From positions 1-64,000 of the forward strand of contig CAITEP010000039.1 in assembly GCA_903891475.1 (NCBI GenBank): DNA of 64,000 nucleotides, written 5' to 3'. Of this stretch, positions 8,729-17,313 are shown piece after piece (within the stretch, counting starts at the first letter, position 1; each line of letters opens with the position of its first letter). Source of the stretch: an uncultured Mucilaginibacter sp. Its GTDB lineage: Bacteria > Bacteroidota > Bacteroidia > Sphingobacteriales > Sphingobacteriaceae. Below the pieces are notes generated by a model. That model made no database searches. It saw only the letters and a list, made by a program, of their open reading frames with translations, and was not told the origin of the DNA. The translations under genes were made by a program, and so were the position numbers.

Positions 8729-9799
8729 TTATTCGTGTACTATATAATTCCATCCATGGGTATCAGGTATATTACCATAACGGATACCATCTAATGTTTT
8801 CAATAGCTTTTGCGAAAATTCCCTTTCTTTAGGGTCGCTTAAAAAGTACTCTTCGCCTTGGTAACTAATTGAACCTACCGAAGCGATGGTAGCGGCGGTG
8901 CCGGCACCAAAGGCATCGGTTAATTTACCACTTTTTGCGCCTTCAATAATTTCGGCTACTGATACACGACGTTCCTCAACTGGTATGCCCCATTCTTTTG
9001 CCAGGGTAATAACGGTATCACGGGTAACACCTTCTAAAATGGTATCGCGGGTACTTGCGGTAATTAATTTACCATCCAATAAAAACATAGCATTGGCGGC
9101 ACCCATTTCCTCTACATATAAATGCTCTTTGGCATCCGTCCAAATTAACTGGTCGAAACCCTCTTCGGCAGCTTTACGTCCGGGCAACATGGCGCCCCCG
9201 TAATTACCTGCGGCTTTGGCATATCCCATACCTCCTTCGGCAGCCCTAGTAAAGTGTGTTTCAATTTTTACCCTTAAAGTTTTTGAAAAATAAGGGCCAA
9301 CCGGGCCAATCAATACCATATACTTATAAGTATGCGATGGGTTTACACCTAAATAAGGGTCGGTAGCAAACATAAATGGCCTAATATATAATGAATGGTT
9401 TGCTTTTGCAGGCACCCAAGCTTGATCTAAATCAACTAAGGTAGCTATACTTTGTACAAATATTTCTTCAGGAAGTTGTGGCATGCACAAACGTGCAGCG
9501 GATTTATTGAAACGCTTGGCATTTTTATCCGGACGAAAAACAGAAACTTTTCCATCTGCATGTTTATATGCTTTTAACCCTTCAAAAAAAGCCTGACCAT
9601 AATGTAGAGCTGAAATAGCCGGACTTAAACCAATTTCGCCATAGGGTACAATTTGAAAATTTTTCCATTCACCATCAGCGTAATCGGCCACAAACATATG
9701 GTCGGCAAAAGTATGTCCAAAAATTAAATTGTTAAAATCTGTCTCCTCTAAACGGGATTTCTTTGTTTTTGTTACCGTTATATCAAGCGTCTCAGTCAT
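8729..9799 (-). CDS. ilvE: Branched-chain amino acid aminotransferase
   Basis: PLP enzyme interconverting Leu/Ile/Val and their 2-oxo acids, in the cytoplasm. The 356-aa length and motifs fit the class IV type II BCAT fold, as in eukaryotic BCATs. The PLP lysine is expected at Lys195 in GYAKAAGNYGG, and VEEMGAANAMF is the conserved glutamate-containing segment. GRAT-like residues of short bacterial forms are absent, as expected for this subtype. A minus-strand TATTTTTG at 9869-9876 could be its -7 box. It is not in an ilv/leu operon here. Confidence 0.92.
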   Translation of the reverse strand: MTETLDITVTKTKKSRLEETDFNNLIFGHTFADHMFVADYADGEWKNFQIVPYGEIGLSPAISALHYGQAFFEGLKAYKHADGKVSVFRPDKNAKRFNKSAARLCMPQLPEEIFVQSIATLVDLDQAWVPAKANHSLYIRPFMFATDPYLGVNPSHTYKYMVLIGPVGPYFSKTLRVKIETHFTRAAEGGMGYAKAAGNYGGAMLPGRKAAEEGFDQLIWTDAKEHLYVEEMGAANAMFLLDGKLITASTRDTILEGVTRDTVITLAKEWGIPVEERRVSVAEIIEGAKSGKLTDAFGAGTAATIASVGSISYQGEEYFLSDPKEREFSQKLLKTLDGIRYGNIPDTHGWNYIVHE

Positions 9800-10025
9800 G
9801 GCCTTGGGTTTTATTTATTGAAAAGGGCAAGTTACAGAAATAATTTATCAATATAAATTTATACTGCAAAAATATCTCTTGTTCTTAAAATCCGAAGGTA
9901 AAATTGGTTATTGGGCTATCTTCAAAAAATATTTTAAAAAAATACGATTTCTACCCAACGTTTAACACAATTGTTACGAAGAGTGTTATAAAAAGCGAAT
10001 TATTTGACAAGAGATAGACTTTTTT

Positions 10026-10193
10026 ATGAAAACAATTATATTAAGTATCATGGCCTTTTTACTTCTGTTTGTAATGAGTTATCTGATATTGCCAGATGAA
10101 AGCAATGCGGCAAGTATGCTGGCCTCAACAAACAATGCACCAAACAATCAAACAAAAACAAATAATAATTTAAACCGAAGCGACTTTAAATAA
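10026..10193 (+). CDS. Small single-pass membrane peptide, 55 aa
   Basis: ATG 10026 opens a 55-codon frame: a strongly hydrophobic N-terminus (about 4-22, FLLLFVMSYLIL) that could be a signal or anchor, then a polar Asn/Thr/Ser-rich tail ending in NRSDFK. There is no homologue I recognise. It precedes the sigma-factor gene by about 240 nt; whether they are co-transcribed is unknown. The composition resembles the Asn/Lys-rich linker of the downstream membrane protein, but this may only reflect AT-richness. Confidence 0.4.
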   Translation: MKTIILSIMAFLLLFVMSYLILPDESNAASMLASTNNAPNNQTKTNNNLNRSDFK

Positions 10194-10237
10194 GAAACAT
10201 ACATTAAAAAATTAAACCTAAACCTAATCAATTTTAA

Positions 10238-10286
10238 ACCTAAACCTTATCGCAATTATTTACACCTAAACCTTATCGCAATTATT
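10238..10286 (+). repeat. 26-bp-period direct repeat upstream of the sigma-factor gene
   Basis: A 23-nt unit (beginning ACCTAAACC and ending CGCAATTATT) occurs at 10238-10260 and again, identical, at 10264-10286. Shorter AAACCTAA echoes lie just before. It sits about 150 nt upstream of the sigma-factor start and could be a regulator site or simple tandem duplication. Apart from the 55-aa frame, the rest of 9800-10431 shows no gene. Confidence 0.6.
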
Positions 10287-10431
10287 ATTTTAATTTATAA
10301 TTTTAGTGCAGTTCTTGATACTAATTTTATTAATTAAAGTAATATTGCGATTTCCCGCAAAAAAATTGTAAAATTAGCCCAACAAACTAATTAGCATTTA
10401 CGAAGACCTTATAAACAGGGATAATTTTTTA

Positions 10432-11019
10432 ATGTACCTTTCTAGAAAGCAAGCTGAAGAACTAGTTAATGGATGTATAAAAAATGACCGATTGGCCCAA
10501 GGGGCCCTTTATAAGCTTTTCCATGCAGATATGTTAAGGGTTTGTTACAATTATTTACCTAATAAAGAACTAGCTAAGGAAGCTTTTAATCAAGGATTTC
10601 TTAAGGTTTTTCAGTCTATCCAAAATTTTGAGTTCGATAAGGGCGATTTAGGTGGATGGATTAGGAAAATAATGATATTTACATCCATCGACCTTTTACG
10701 AAAAGAGCTAAAATTCAATACCCTTGAAACAACTGAAAAGGTTGAAAGCGAAACTTTTATTTCGCCAACCATATTAGAAAAATTATTTTTTGAAGATATT
10801 CTTGAAAAAATAAAACAACTACCACAAGCCACCCAGCTGGTGTTCAACCTGTCGGTAATTGATGGTTTCTCGCATAAAGAAATTAGCGAAAAATTAAGTA
10901 TAAGCGAAGGTACTTCACGATGGCACCTTGCTGAAGCAAAGAGTAGACTAAGACTCTTACTTGAAACTTCCAATGATCTGGTCAGCAAATCAGAAGAAAG
11001 GAGGCAAGCAGTAAGATGA
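10432..11019 (+). CDS. ECF-type RNA polymerase sigma factor
   Basis: A 195-aa sigma-70-family factor. Region 2 covers about 18-90 (core binding and -10 recognition, with GDLGGWIRKIMIFTSIDLLRK). Region 4 covers about 125-185, with the helix-turn-helix GFSHKEISEKLSISEGTSRWHL. Regions 1 and 3 are missing, as in ECF factors. Its stop overlaps the start of the next gene by four bases (ATGA), so translation is coupled. A FecR-type anti-sigma is not present; the coupled membrane protein is the natural candidate for that role. Confidence 0.88.
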   Translation: MYLSRKQAEELVNGCIKNDRLAQGALYKLFHADMLRVCYNYLPNKELAKEAFNQGFLKVFQSIQNFEFDKGDLGGWIRKIMIFTSIDLLRKELKFNTLETTEKVESETFISPTILEKLFFEDILEKIKQLPQATQLVFNLSVIDGFSHKEISEKLSISEGTSRWHLAEAKSRLRLLLETSNDLVSKSEERRQAVR

Positions 11020-13514
11020 GAAATTATTTAAAAAAGCTCAATTTATGGCAACAGAAAAGAAATAGCCTCCCTATACTGGATGATGAGCAATTGGATTGGG
11101 CAGAAATGGAAGCTATACTGAACCTTGAAATGCCACAAAGCGAGGATGATAAACGTGTCATTCTATTATCGCCTCCTAAAAAATTAAACTTATTGAGTTT
11201 AATGCTCCTTTCGTTCTCTGCCGCAGCCATGACATTGGTTGTAACGCATGTGGTTAAAACAAAACATCAGCAAAACGAGTATCATAATAGTCATCATAAA
11301 AAACACCAAAGTTTTTCTAACAAAAGTGATTTAAACACATTAAACGATAGCTTGATTAATAATAATGATGTAGTAATGTTTGATAGTGTAGCATTAAAAA
11401 GCTACTTATTTATAAATTCGACCGAGGCAAAAGGAGAGGTAAAATTAGAATCTTTGGCTGATATTGTCGCGTTAAACAGCACTCCATTACCACTTATCTC
11501 CTATTGGCAACAAAAAATTGAAATCAATACTCAATATAATTTAAATACACCAGCTATTGCCAACCAAAAAAATACAGCTACAATAATCCCTTCTAATAAG
11601 GTGATTGATAACCTTCCACTACCTATATTCTCGAATGACTGGCTTAATATTGAAACCCAAAAACTTACAAATACACCAGTTAAACCATTAATTAATACTA
11701 CTAAAATGGCCAGTGATAGCATAACCAATGCTAAAAGTAATACATTAAAAGAGCACTACGTTACTACCCCTGTCAGTTCGGTTTTGGCTACAAAAAACAA
11801 ACCAGATGGTAACCTTGCAAAAAACAATTTAAGCTCAATTGCTTCAACAATAAAAACTTCGACATTGGTAATTGCTGGAGCATCTGCTACAACTGTCAAA
11901 AGTAATTTGGTTGAAAATTCGAGCACAACCGCGAATCACAAAAAAGGAAGTAATTTGACTATGAATAAGGTTAATTTAAGTAACAAACTTAAGAATGTAC
12001 CAAATAATAAGGCAAATGCTATAATGGATACTATTTCAACATCGTTAAAAACCAAAAACAGCAATTACGACACGACCAATGAATCCTATACATCAAAAAC
12101 AAATAATACCGTAGTAAAAAATAACAAAATCAATCTGGCAAAAAACCTTCAAAAAAACATTGCTTTAGTATCAACATCTAAAATTTCAAATAATTCAATA
12201 AACATAAAGGCGGCAAACAAAGCCAACCCAAATATTGATTCAGTTACTTTAATGGCTAAAGCTGAAAACAAGCCTGATGATTCAATTATTTCTATTCCAT
12301 TTATAAAAACAAGTAGCCCGATCGGCAAAAACAATAAAAACCATCCTACAAAAAAAAGCAAGCCAACAGTTTTTTCAAACACACCAGCATATAATTCTAA
12401 TAGATCACCGGTAAAAAACTTAAAATTTGCTTCATCAAAAGCTATAAATAACCCTTCGTCTCAGAGCAATAACACCGATAACTCGGTAGCAGATAGTGTT
12501 ATAAAACCGAATGCTACTTCTTATTCAGCATCAGAAAATAAAAATAGAAGCACAAATAATGCTAATAAAACAAGAAAGAGTTTAAATAAAACAAAAAGTA
12601 AAACAAGCTTGGTAACAGCCAGTAATGAGAAAGATGACAACCAGTTAGGTGTCAATGAACCCGTTATTATATCGAGTGTTACTAAAAAAGTGGAAAATGA
12701 AATTGTGGTACCTGATTTAATGACCTATGGCAAACCAACTACTTTTTATATTGAATTAACGAAGCTAAATCCAATTGGTAAGCCTACTTTGGTAAACTTG
12801 ATTAATAATGACGCTACTGCCGAAGATATAACTGACGAGGATATGGAAAGCGAAAATAAAAAACTTACCATTTTTACCTTACTTGATTATGGCTTACTAT
12901 TTGGCTTAAACAATCCTGATAGTTTTTACTCTTATAACCAAGGATCAAATTCAAATGGTGCCCCCTTTATAAGTCCATTTTTTGGCCTATTCGCAAACTT
13001 TAGTTTGCATAATAAATGGTCAATTAGTACCCAAGTTAGATTTATGGTGCCAAGAAATAGCTCGGTAGGTTATAATTTCTTTAGCCAAATCTCTTCAGAT
13101 ACCGCAGAACAAACAAAAGTTACCAGCACTAGAAAAATATATACTGCTGATTTTCCAATACATTTGGTATATAAATTAAATAAAAGTATAAGCTTTTTTG
13201 CAGGACCAACAATTAGCTTACCAATCATGCAAATTAGTGTAAATAATCAAGTACAAATTGCAACCATAACAGGAGGTATTGCTACTTACAAACCTTATAT
13301 TAATTATTCTGATTATAGTAGTTTTAGCCATATTCCAAGCCTTGGGTTTTCGGGAGGAGGTAATTATCAATTTAACCGCTATCGTTTAGGAATTTTGTGG
13401 GATAAGAGCTTAACAGGATATCAAATAAATTCAAATTATGGAACCAGTAGCTCATTCCTGAGCAGTTTTCAATTAACTTTTGGTATTTCGCTAAAAAAGC
13501 CAAAACTTAAGTAA
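11016..13514 (+). CDS. Inner-membrane-anchored protein with long periplasmic linker and C-terminal outer-membrane beta-barrel-like domain
   Basis: An 832-aa protein with three parts. Residues 1-56 are polar and probably cytoplasmic, followed by one membrane helix (about 57-80). Then come about 500 residues of low-complexity Asn/Lys/Ser/Thr sequence, probably disordered. From about 620 to 832 there are alternating amphipathic strands with aromatic ends (LFGLNN..., FPIHLVYKL, ...SFQLTFGISL) typical of an OmpA/porin-like barrel. The layout suggests one chain linking inner and outer membranes, with the cytoplasmic part as an anti-sigma for the coupled ECF factor. This is inferred from architecture; no domain search was possible. 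A long, Asn-rich linker is also compatible with rapid divergence. Confidence 0.65.
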   Translation: MRNYLKKLNLWQQKRNSLPILDDEQLDWAEMEAILNLEMPQSEDDKRVILLSPPKKLNLLSLMLLSFSAAAMTLVVTHVVKTKHQQNEYHNSHHKKHQSFSNKSDLNTLNDSLINNNDVVMFDSVALKSYLFINSTEAKGEVKLESLADIVALNSTPLPLISYWQQKIEINTQYNLNTPAIANQKNTATIIPSNKVIDNLPLPIFSNDWLNIETQKLTNTPVKPLINTTKMASDSITNAKSNTLKEHYVTTPVSSVLATKNKPDGNLAKNNLSSIASTIKTSTLVIAGASATTVKSNLVENSSTTANHKKGSNLTMNKVNLSNKLKNVPNNKANAIMDTISTSLKTKNSNYDTTNESYTSKTNNTVVKNNKINLAKNLQKNIALVSTSKISNNSINIKAANKANPNIDSVTLMAKAENKPDDSIISIPFIKTSSPIGKNNKNHPTKKSKPTVFSNTPAYNSNRSPVKNLKFASSKAINNPSSQSNNTDNSVADSVIKPNATSYSASENKNRSTNNANKTRKSLNKTKSKTSLVTASNEKDDNQLGVNEPVIISSVTKKVENEIVVPDLMTYGKPTTFYIELTKLNPIGKPTLVNLINNDATAEDITDEDMESENKKLTIFTLLDYGLLFGLNNPDSFYSYNQGSNSNGAPFISPFFGLFANFSLHNKWSISTQVRFMVPRNSSVGYNFFSQISSDTAEQTKVTSTRKIYTADFPIHLVYKLNKSISFFAGPTISLPIMQISVNNQVQIATITGGIATYKPYINYSDYSSFSHIPSLGFSGGGNYQFNRYRLGILWDKSLTGYQINSNYGTSSSFLSSFQLTFGISLKKPKLK

Positions 13515-13599
13515 ATGAAGCCTAAAATGTCAAAACATTGTAAACATATTTAGCTTAAAAATTTTGTATAAGTGGCATAAAATTTAATTTATTTAAGTA

Positions 13600-13630
13600 T
13601 TTGATTTGTACTATTAAAACCCTATCTTTG
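13600..13630 (+). promoter_or_regulatory. Promoter of the DEAD-box helicase gene
   Basis: TTTG (13600-13603), 19 nt, TATCTTTG (13623-13630). It is a near-ideal Bacteroidota promoter, predicting a leader of roughly 38 nt. Confidence 0.7.
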
Positions 13631-13671
13631 CGCCCGATTTGGCGATGTTGCCAAGTACGTTATTTTAATTC

Positions 13672-15486
13672 ATGAACCCATTTATTGAACTGGGAATCCG
13701 TCATGATATTGTTAATGCCATCTCTGAGTTAGGTTTTGAAAAGCCTACACCAATCCAGGAACAGTCAATTCCGGTATTGTTAACAGGCAGCAACGATTTT
13801 GTCGGATTAGCCCAAACCGGGACCGGAAAAACTGCTGCCTTTGGACTGCCGCTATTAGAACTGTTAGACTTCGAAGAAAATTACCCACAGGCCCTTGTAC
13901 TTTGTCCCACTCGCGAACTTTGTTTGCAGATTACTAACGACATAAAAAATTACGCCAAAAAAATGGGCAACGTTCAAGTTGTTGCCGTTTATGGTGGTGC
14001 TAATATATCCGATCAGTTACGCCAAATTAAACGTGGTGTACAAATTGTTGTAGCTACGCCAGGCCGTATGTTGGATATTATTAACCGCAAGGCTATCGAT
14101 TTTTCGAAAGTTAAGTTTGTAGTATTGGATGAGGCCGATGAAATGCTGAATATGGGCTTTCAGGAAGACATTGACAGTATTCTTTCAACCACACCCGAAG
14201 AGAAAAAAACATGGCTTTTCTCTGCTACCATGCCTACTGAAGTTCGCCGGATCGCGAAAAAATACATGAAAGATCCGTTTGAACTCACCATGGGCGAAAA
14301 AAACACAGGCAATGTAAATATTGAGCACGAATACTATATTGTACGTGCTCGTGACAAGTATGCCGCATTTAAACGCATTGTTGATTTTAACCCAGATATT
14401 TTTGGTATTGTTTTTTGCCGTACAAAAATTGAAACGCAGGATATTGCCGAGGCCTTAATTAAGGATGGCTACAATGCTGATTCATTGCATGGCGATTTAT
14501 CGCAACAACAACGCGATAAGGTGATGAAACGCTACCGCGACCGCAATTTGCAATTATTAATTGCTACCGATGTAGCGGCCAGAGGTATTGACGTAAACGA
14601 CGTTACACACGTTATCAATTACTCATTGCCCGATGAAGTGGAAAACTATACCCACAGGAGCGGACGTACCGCCCGTGCTGGTAAAACAGGAGTTTCCATT
14701 TCTATCATTAACGCGAAGGAGCTTGGTAAAATACGCCAAATTGAACGCGGACTTGGTAAGCGATTTGTAAAAGCAGAGATACCAACCGGATTTGATGTTT
14801 GCGAGAAACAATTATTCTCGATAGTGCATAAAGTGCATAATGTACAGGTGAACGAACCGCAAATTGAGCAGTATATCCCGAGGATTATGGAAGAATTTAA
14901 GGAGATGAGCAAAGAAGACTTTATTAAGCGTTTTGCCTCCATTGAATTTAACCGCTTTCTGGATTATTATAAAAACGCGCCCGATTTGAACGCGCCCTTA
15001 GAAGAAGGACGCCGTTTTGAGCGTGGCGAGGATCGTGGTATTGACCGTGGCAATGGTAGCGGAAAATCGGAATTTACCAGGTTATTTATTAATTTAGGTT
15101 CGGTTGATGAGTTTAACCGTGGCGACCTTTTAGGTTATATTTGTAACCAAACAAAAATAAGTGGCCGAACTGTTGGTAAAATTGATGTAAAAGGTGTATA
15201 TTCATTTTTTGAAGTTCAAAACGCGGATGTTGATAAAGTAATGGCCGGATTTAAGGAAGCCGACTTTAAAGGACGCCCCGTAAGGATTGAAATTTCGGGC
15301 GAAGGTACCAGCGAAAATCGTGGTGGTGGCTATCCTCGCAGAGAGGGTGGTTATAACCGTGAGCGAAGTGGAGGCGAAAGACGTGAAGGTGGTTATAATC
15401 GTGAAAGAAGTGGTGCTTCTGGAGGTTTCCGTGATTTTTCGGGGAAACGAAAAGAAGACCGCCCGGAAAGAAGAAGAAGGTTTTAA
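13672..15486 (+). CDS. deaD: DEAD-box ATP-dependent RNA helicase (DeaD/CsdA-like)
   Basis: Unwinds RNA duplexes with ATP; roles in ribosome assembly and cold-stress RNA turnover are typical. Visible motifs are TPIQEQ (Q motif, near 26-31), AQTGTGKT (47-54), PTRELC (79-84), DEAD (153-156), SAT (about 185), and HRSGRTARAG in the second RecA domain. Residues about 465-540 (RLFINLGSVDEFNRGDLLG...) form a DbpA-type RNA-binding domain. An Arg/Gly-rich tail with repeated GGYNRERSG units ends the protein and binds RNA non-specifically in relatives. The gene stands alone between a strong promoter and a terminator. Confidence 0.93.
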   Translation: MNPFIELGIRHDIVNAISELGFEKPTPIQEQSIPVLLTGSNDFVGLAQTGTGKTAAFGLPLLELLDFEENYPQALVLCPTRELCLQITNDIKNYAKKMGNVQVVAVYGGANISDQLRQIKRGVQIVVATPGRMLDIINRKAIDFSKVKFVVLDEADEMLNMGFQEDIDSILSTTPEEKKTWLFSATMPTEVRRIAKKYMKDPFELTMGEKNTGNVNIEHEYYIVRARDKYAAFKRIVDFNPDIFGIVFCRTKIETQDIAEALIKDGYNADSLHGDLSQQQRDKVMKRYRDRNLQLLIATDVAARGIDVNDVTHVINYSLPDEVENYTHRSGRTARAGKTGVSISIINAKELGKIRQIERGLGKRFVKAEIPTGFDVCEKQLFSIVHKVHNVQVNEPQIEQYIPRIMEEFKEMSKEDFIKRFASIEFNRFLDYYKNAPDLNAPLEEGRRFERGEDRGIDRGNGSGKSEFTRLFINLGSVDEFNRGDLLGYICNQTKISGRTVGKIDVKGVYSFFEVQNADVDKVMAGFKEADFKGRPVRIEISGEGTSENRGGGYPRREGGYNRERSGGERREGGYNRERSGASGGFRDFSGKRKEDRPERRRRF

Positions 15487-15544
15487 TTGTGTGTTTTATA
15501 CTGCAAGCCCTATGGTTGCAGGTTTTAGTTTTGTTGTGTTTATT

Positions 15545-15579
15545 ACCCTCCAACTGCCAAAACAGTGGAGGGTTTTTTA
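15545..15579 (+). terminator. Rho-independent terminator after deaD
   Basis: ACCCTCC...ACTG pairs with CAGT...GGAGGGT across a short loop, with one bulged A, and is followed by six T. It lies about 60 nt after the helicase stop. Confidence 0.8.
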
Positions 15580-15633
15580 TTGGAATAAGAATTGCTTGTG
15601 CCAGTATTTTTTAATACCGGATGATAAAGCCAT

Positions 15634-15662
15634 TTTTAAAACCGTTTATATACCGTTTAAAC
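15634..15662 (+). repeat. 29-nt dispersed element, copy 1
   Basis: Contains two ACCGTTTA units at an 11-nt spacing within a 29-nt block. The same block recurs at 51862-51890 with a single T/A difference. Both copies lie in intergenic DNA downstream of a nucleic-acid enzyme gene. A protein-binding site is possible. Confidence 0.6.
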
Positions 15663-15858
15663 GTTCGCCTATTCGCTTTTCTTTTTAATTGCGAGTATTT
15701 GTGCATCACATCCATATCAAATCAATTTGGGGCTTTTATTTGAATGCTTGAAAAAGCTGTTTTGCTTGCTCATATCAATGCTCAATATTTTACGGCATTC
15801 AATCTTATATGGATAAAATAAGTCAAAGTTCAAATTTTGTATTTGCCTTATGATAGCC

Positions 15859-16130
15859 TTCGAGATTAAGACCAATCCGAAGGATTGACATGTTTATAGA
15901 ATAATTGAATTGGAAAGGGTACGACCCCGAATGGGGTCGAATGAAATATGCATTGCATCAGCTATAAACATTAAATCCTTTTGGGATTAAGACCATTCCG
16001 GAATGAAATGTATATGGCATGAATTAGTTGGAAAGGTATAAGCCCGTATGAGGTTGAATAAATTATCTATTATTTATGCTATAAACATTAAATCCCTTCG
16101 GGATTAAAACCAATTAGGAGAATTGAAATG
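15859..16130. repeat. Degenerate ~117-bp tandem repeat with alternating hairpins
   Basis: Two hairpin types alternate. Type A (ATCCC-TTC-GGGAT-like) occurs near 15861-15892 (degenerate), 15961-16010 and 16078-16130. Type B (CGACCCC-GAAT-GGGGTCG, 15922-15939) occurs near 15910-15950 and, degenerate, 16028-16063. GCTATAAACATTAAATCC starts the last two A units, 117 nt apart, and TTGGAAAGG starts the B units, 118 nt apart. It resembles dispersed non-coding repeats (REP/MITE-like) of Bacteroidota. No coding frame was accepted in 15487-16149. Confidence 0.65.
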
Positions 16131-16149
16131 GTATCAAATTATTAATCTT

Positions 16150-17157
16150 TTAGCACAACACTTCCGCCAACCGTTTCATTTCAACAACGGGCGACTTTTT
16201 TTCGTACAATATGGCATATACCGCATCACATATTGGTAATTGTACTTGGTATTGCTTATTTACCTGGTGCAAACTATTAACCGCATAATAGCCTTCGGCA
16301 ATCATATTCATCTCCAACTGGGCCGATTTAACGGTGTAGCCCTTACCAATCATGTTGCCAAACGTACGGTTACGGCTAAACTGCGAATAGGCGGTAACCA
16401 ATAAATCGCCCAGGTAGGCCGATTCCTTGATATCGCGGGCAATGGGGTGTACCGCATCCACAAAGCGTTTAAGTTCGCGTATGGCATTTGATATCAATAC
16501 CGCTTGAAAATTATCGCCATAGCCCACACCATGACAAATACCACTTGCTACAGCATATATATTTTTTAGCACCGCTGCATACTCGGTACCAAAAATATCG
16601 TCGGATATGATGGTTTTTATATAACGGGTATTGATCATGCCTGCAACCTCTTTAGCCAATTCAATATCGCCCGAGGCTATTGTGAGGTATGATAATTTTT
16701 CGAGCGCCACCTCTTCGGCATGGCAAGGTCCGCTAATTACCACCAAATCTTCAAAAGGAATATGATAATGGCTATTTAAAAATTCGCCAATAATTTGATT
16801 TTCATCGGGTACCATCCCTTTAATAGCCGATATTATTTTTTTTCCGGAAAGGTCGGCCGGTGTAATATCCTTAAGGGCGTATTTAATAAAGGCGGCCGGT
16901 ACATTCAATAATATAAAATCAGCAGCTTGAATAATTGATTTTAAATCAATTGATATATGGTTGGACGGCACATTAATTTCTACCGAACTCAGGTAGTTTG
17001 GGTTATGTTTAAATTGCTGCAAATGCTTAATGGCTTGTTCATCGCGCATCCACCAAAAAATCTCTTTTTGGGTAGTATTATCGCTTAATATTTTAATATT
17101 AGCCGTAGCCCAGCTACCTCCGCCAATTACCGCAATTTTGTTTATATGTTCGCCCAT
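16150..17157 (-). CDS. gpsA: NAD(P)-dependent glycerol-3-phosphate dehydrogenase
   Basis: Reduces dihydroxyacetone phosphate to sn-glycerol 3-phosphate for phospholipid synthesis. The N-terminal Rossmann motif IAVIGGGSWATA follows the chosen start within about 20 residues. SAIKGMVPDENQIIGEF and VISGPCHAEEV are typical GpsA blocks, and the C-terminal helical domain contains the catalytic lysine region (YAAVLKNIYAVASG). I chose ATG 17157 over 17187 because the ten extra residues precede the Rossmann strand unnaturally and overlap a hairpin. It is monocistronic, next to the repeat-rich spacer. Confidence 0.92.
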   Translation of the reverse strand: MGEHINKIAVIGGGSWATANIKILSDNTTQKEIFWWMRDEQAIKHLQQFKHNPNYLSSVEINVPSNHISIDLKSIIQAADFILLNVPAAFIKYALKDITPADLSGKKIISAIKGMVPDENQIIGEFLNSHYHIPFEDLVVISGPCHAEEVALEKLSYLTIASGDIELAKEVAGMINTRYIKTIISDDIFGTEYAAVLKNIYAVASGICHGVGYGDNFQAVLISNAIRELKRFVDAVHPIARDIKESAYLGDLLVTAYSQFSRNRTFGNMIGKGYTVKSAQLEMNMIAEGYYAVNSLHQVNKQYQVQLPICDAVYAILYEKKSPVVEMKRLAEVLC

Positions 17158-17168
17158 TAATAAAAAAT

Positions 17169-17196
17169 GTCCTGACCAAGTTGACATGGCAGGACA
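17169..17196 (-). promoter_or_regulatory. Leader hairpin just upstream of gpsA
   Basis: Arms TGTCCTG and CAGGACA, with inner CCA/TGG pairing, form a stem ending about 12 nt before the chosen gpsA start. A minus-strand TAAATTTG at 17195-17202 overlaps its far edge and could be a -7 box. The function is unknown. Confidence 0.35.
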
Positions 17197-17313
17197 AATT
17201 TATTAAAATTTAGGCTTAAAGCTATTTTGTATCACCCGAAAATGGAAAAATAAACCACCTTATTTTCTGATTAAAATGTAGGTTGGCGTTCCAAATCATA
17301 ACAAAAAACCACA

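Noticed and set aside
15287..15688. 133-aa plus-strand frame overlapping the end of deaD
   Set aside because: It reads the Arg/Gly-rich deaD tail in another frame and then runs through its terminator; composition is not protein-like.
15840..16135. Possible CRISPR array
   Set aside because: Units are palindromic, about 117 bp long and diverged; there are no unique spacers and no cas genes.
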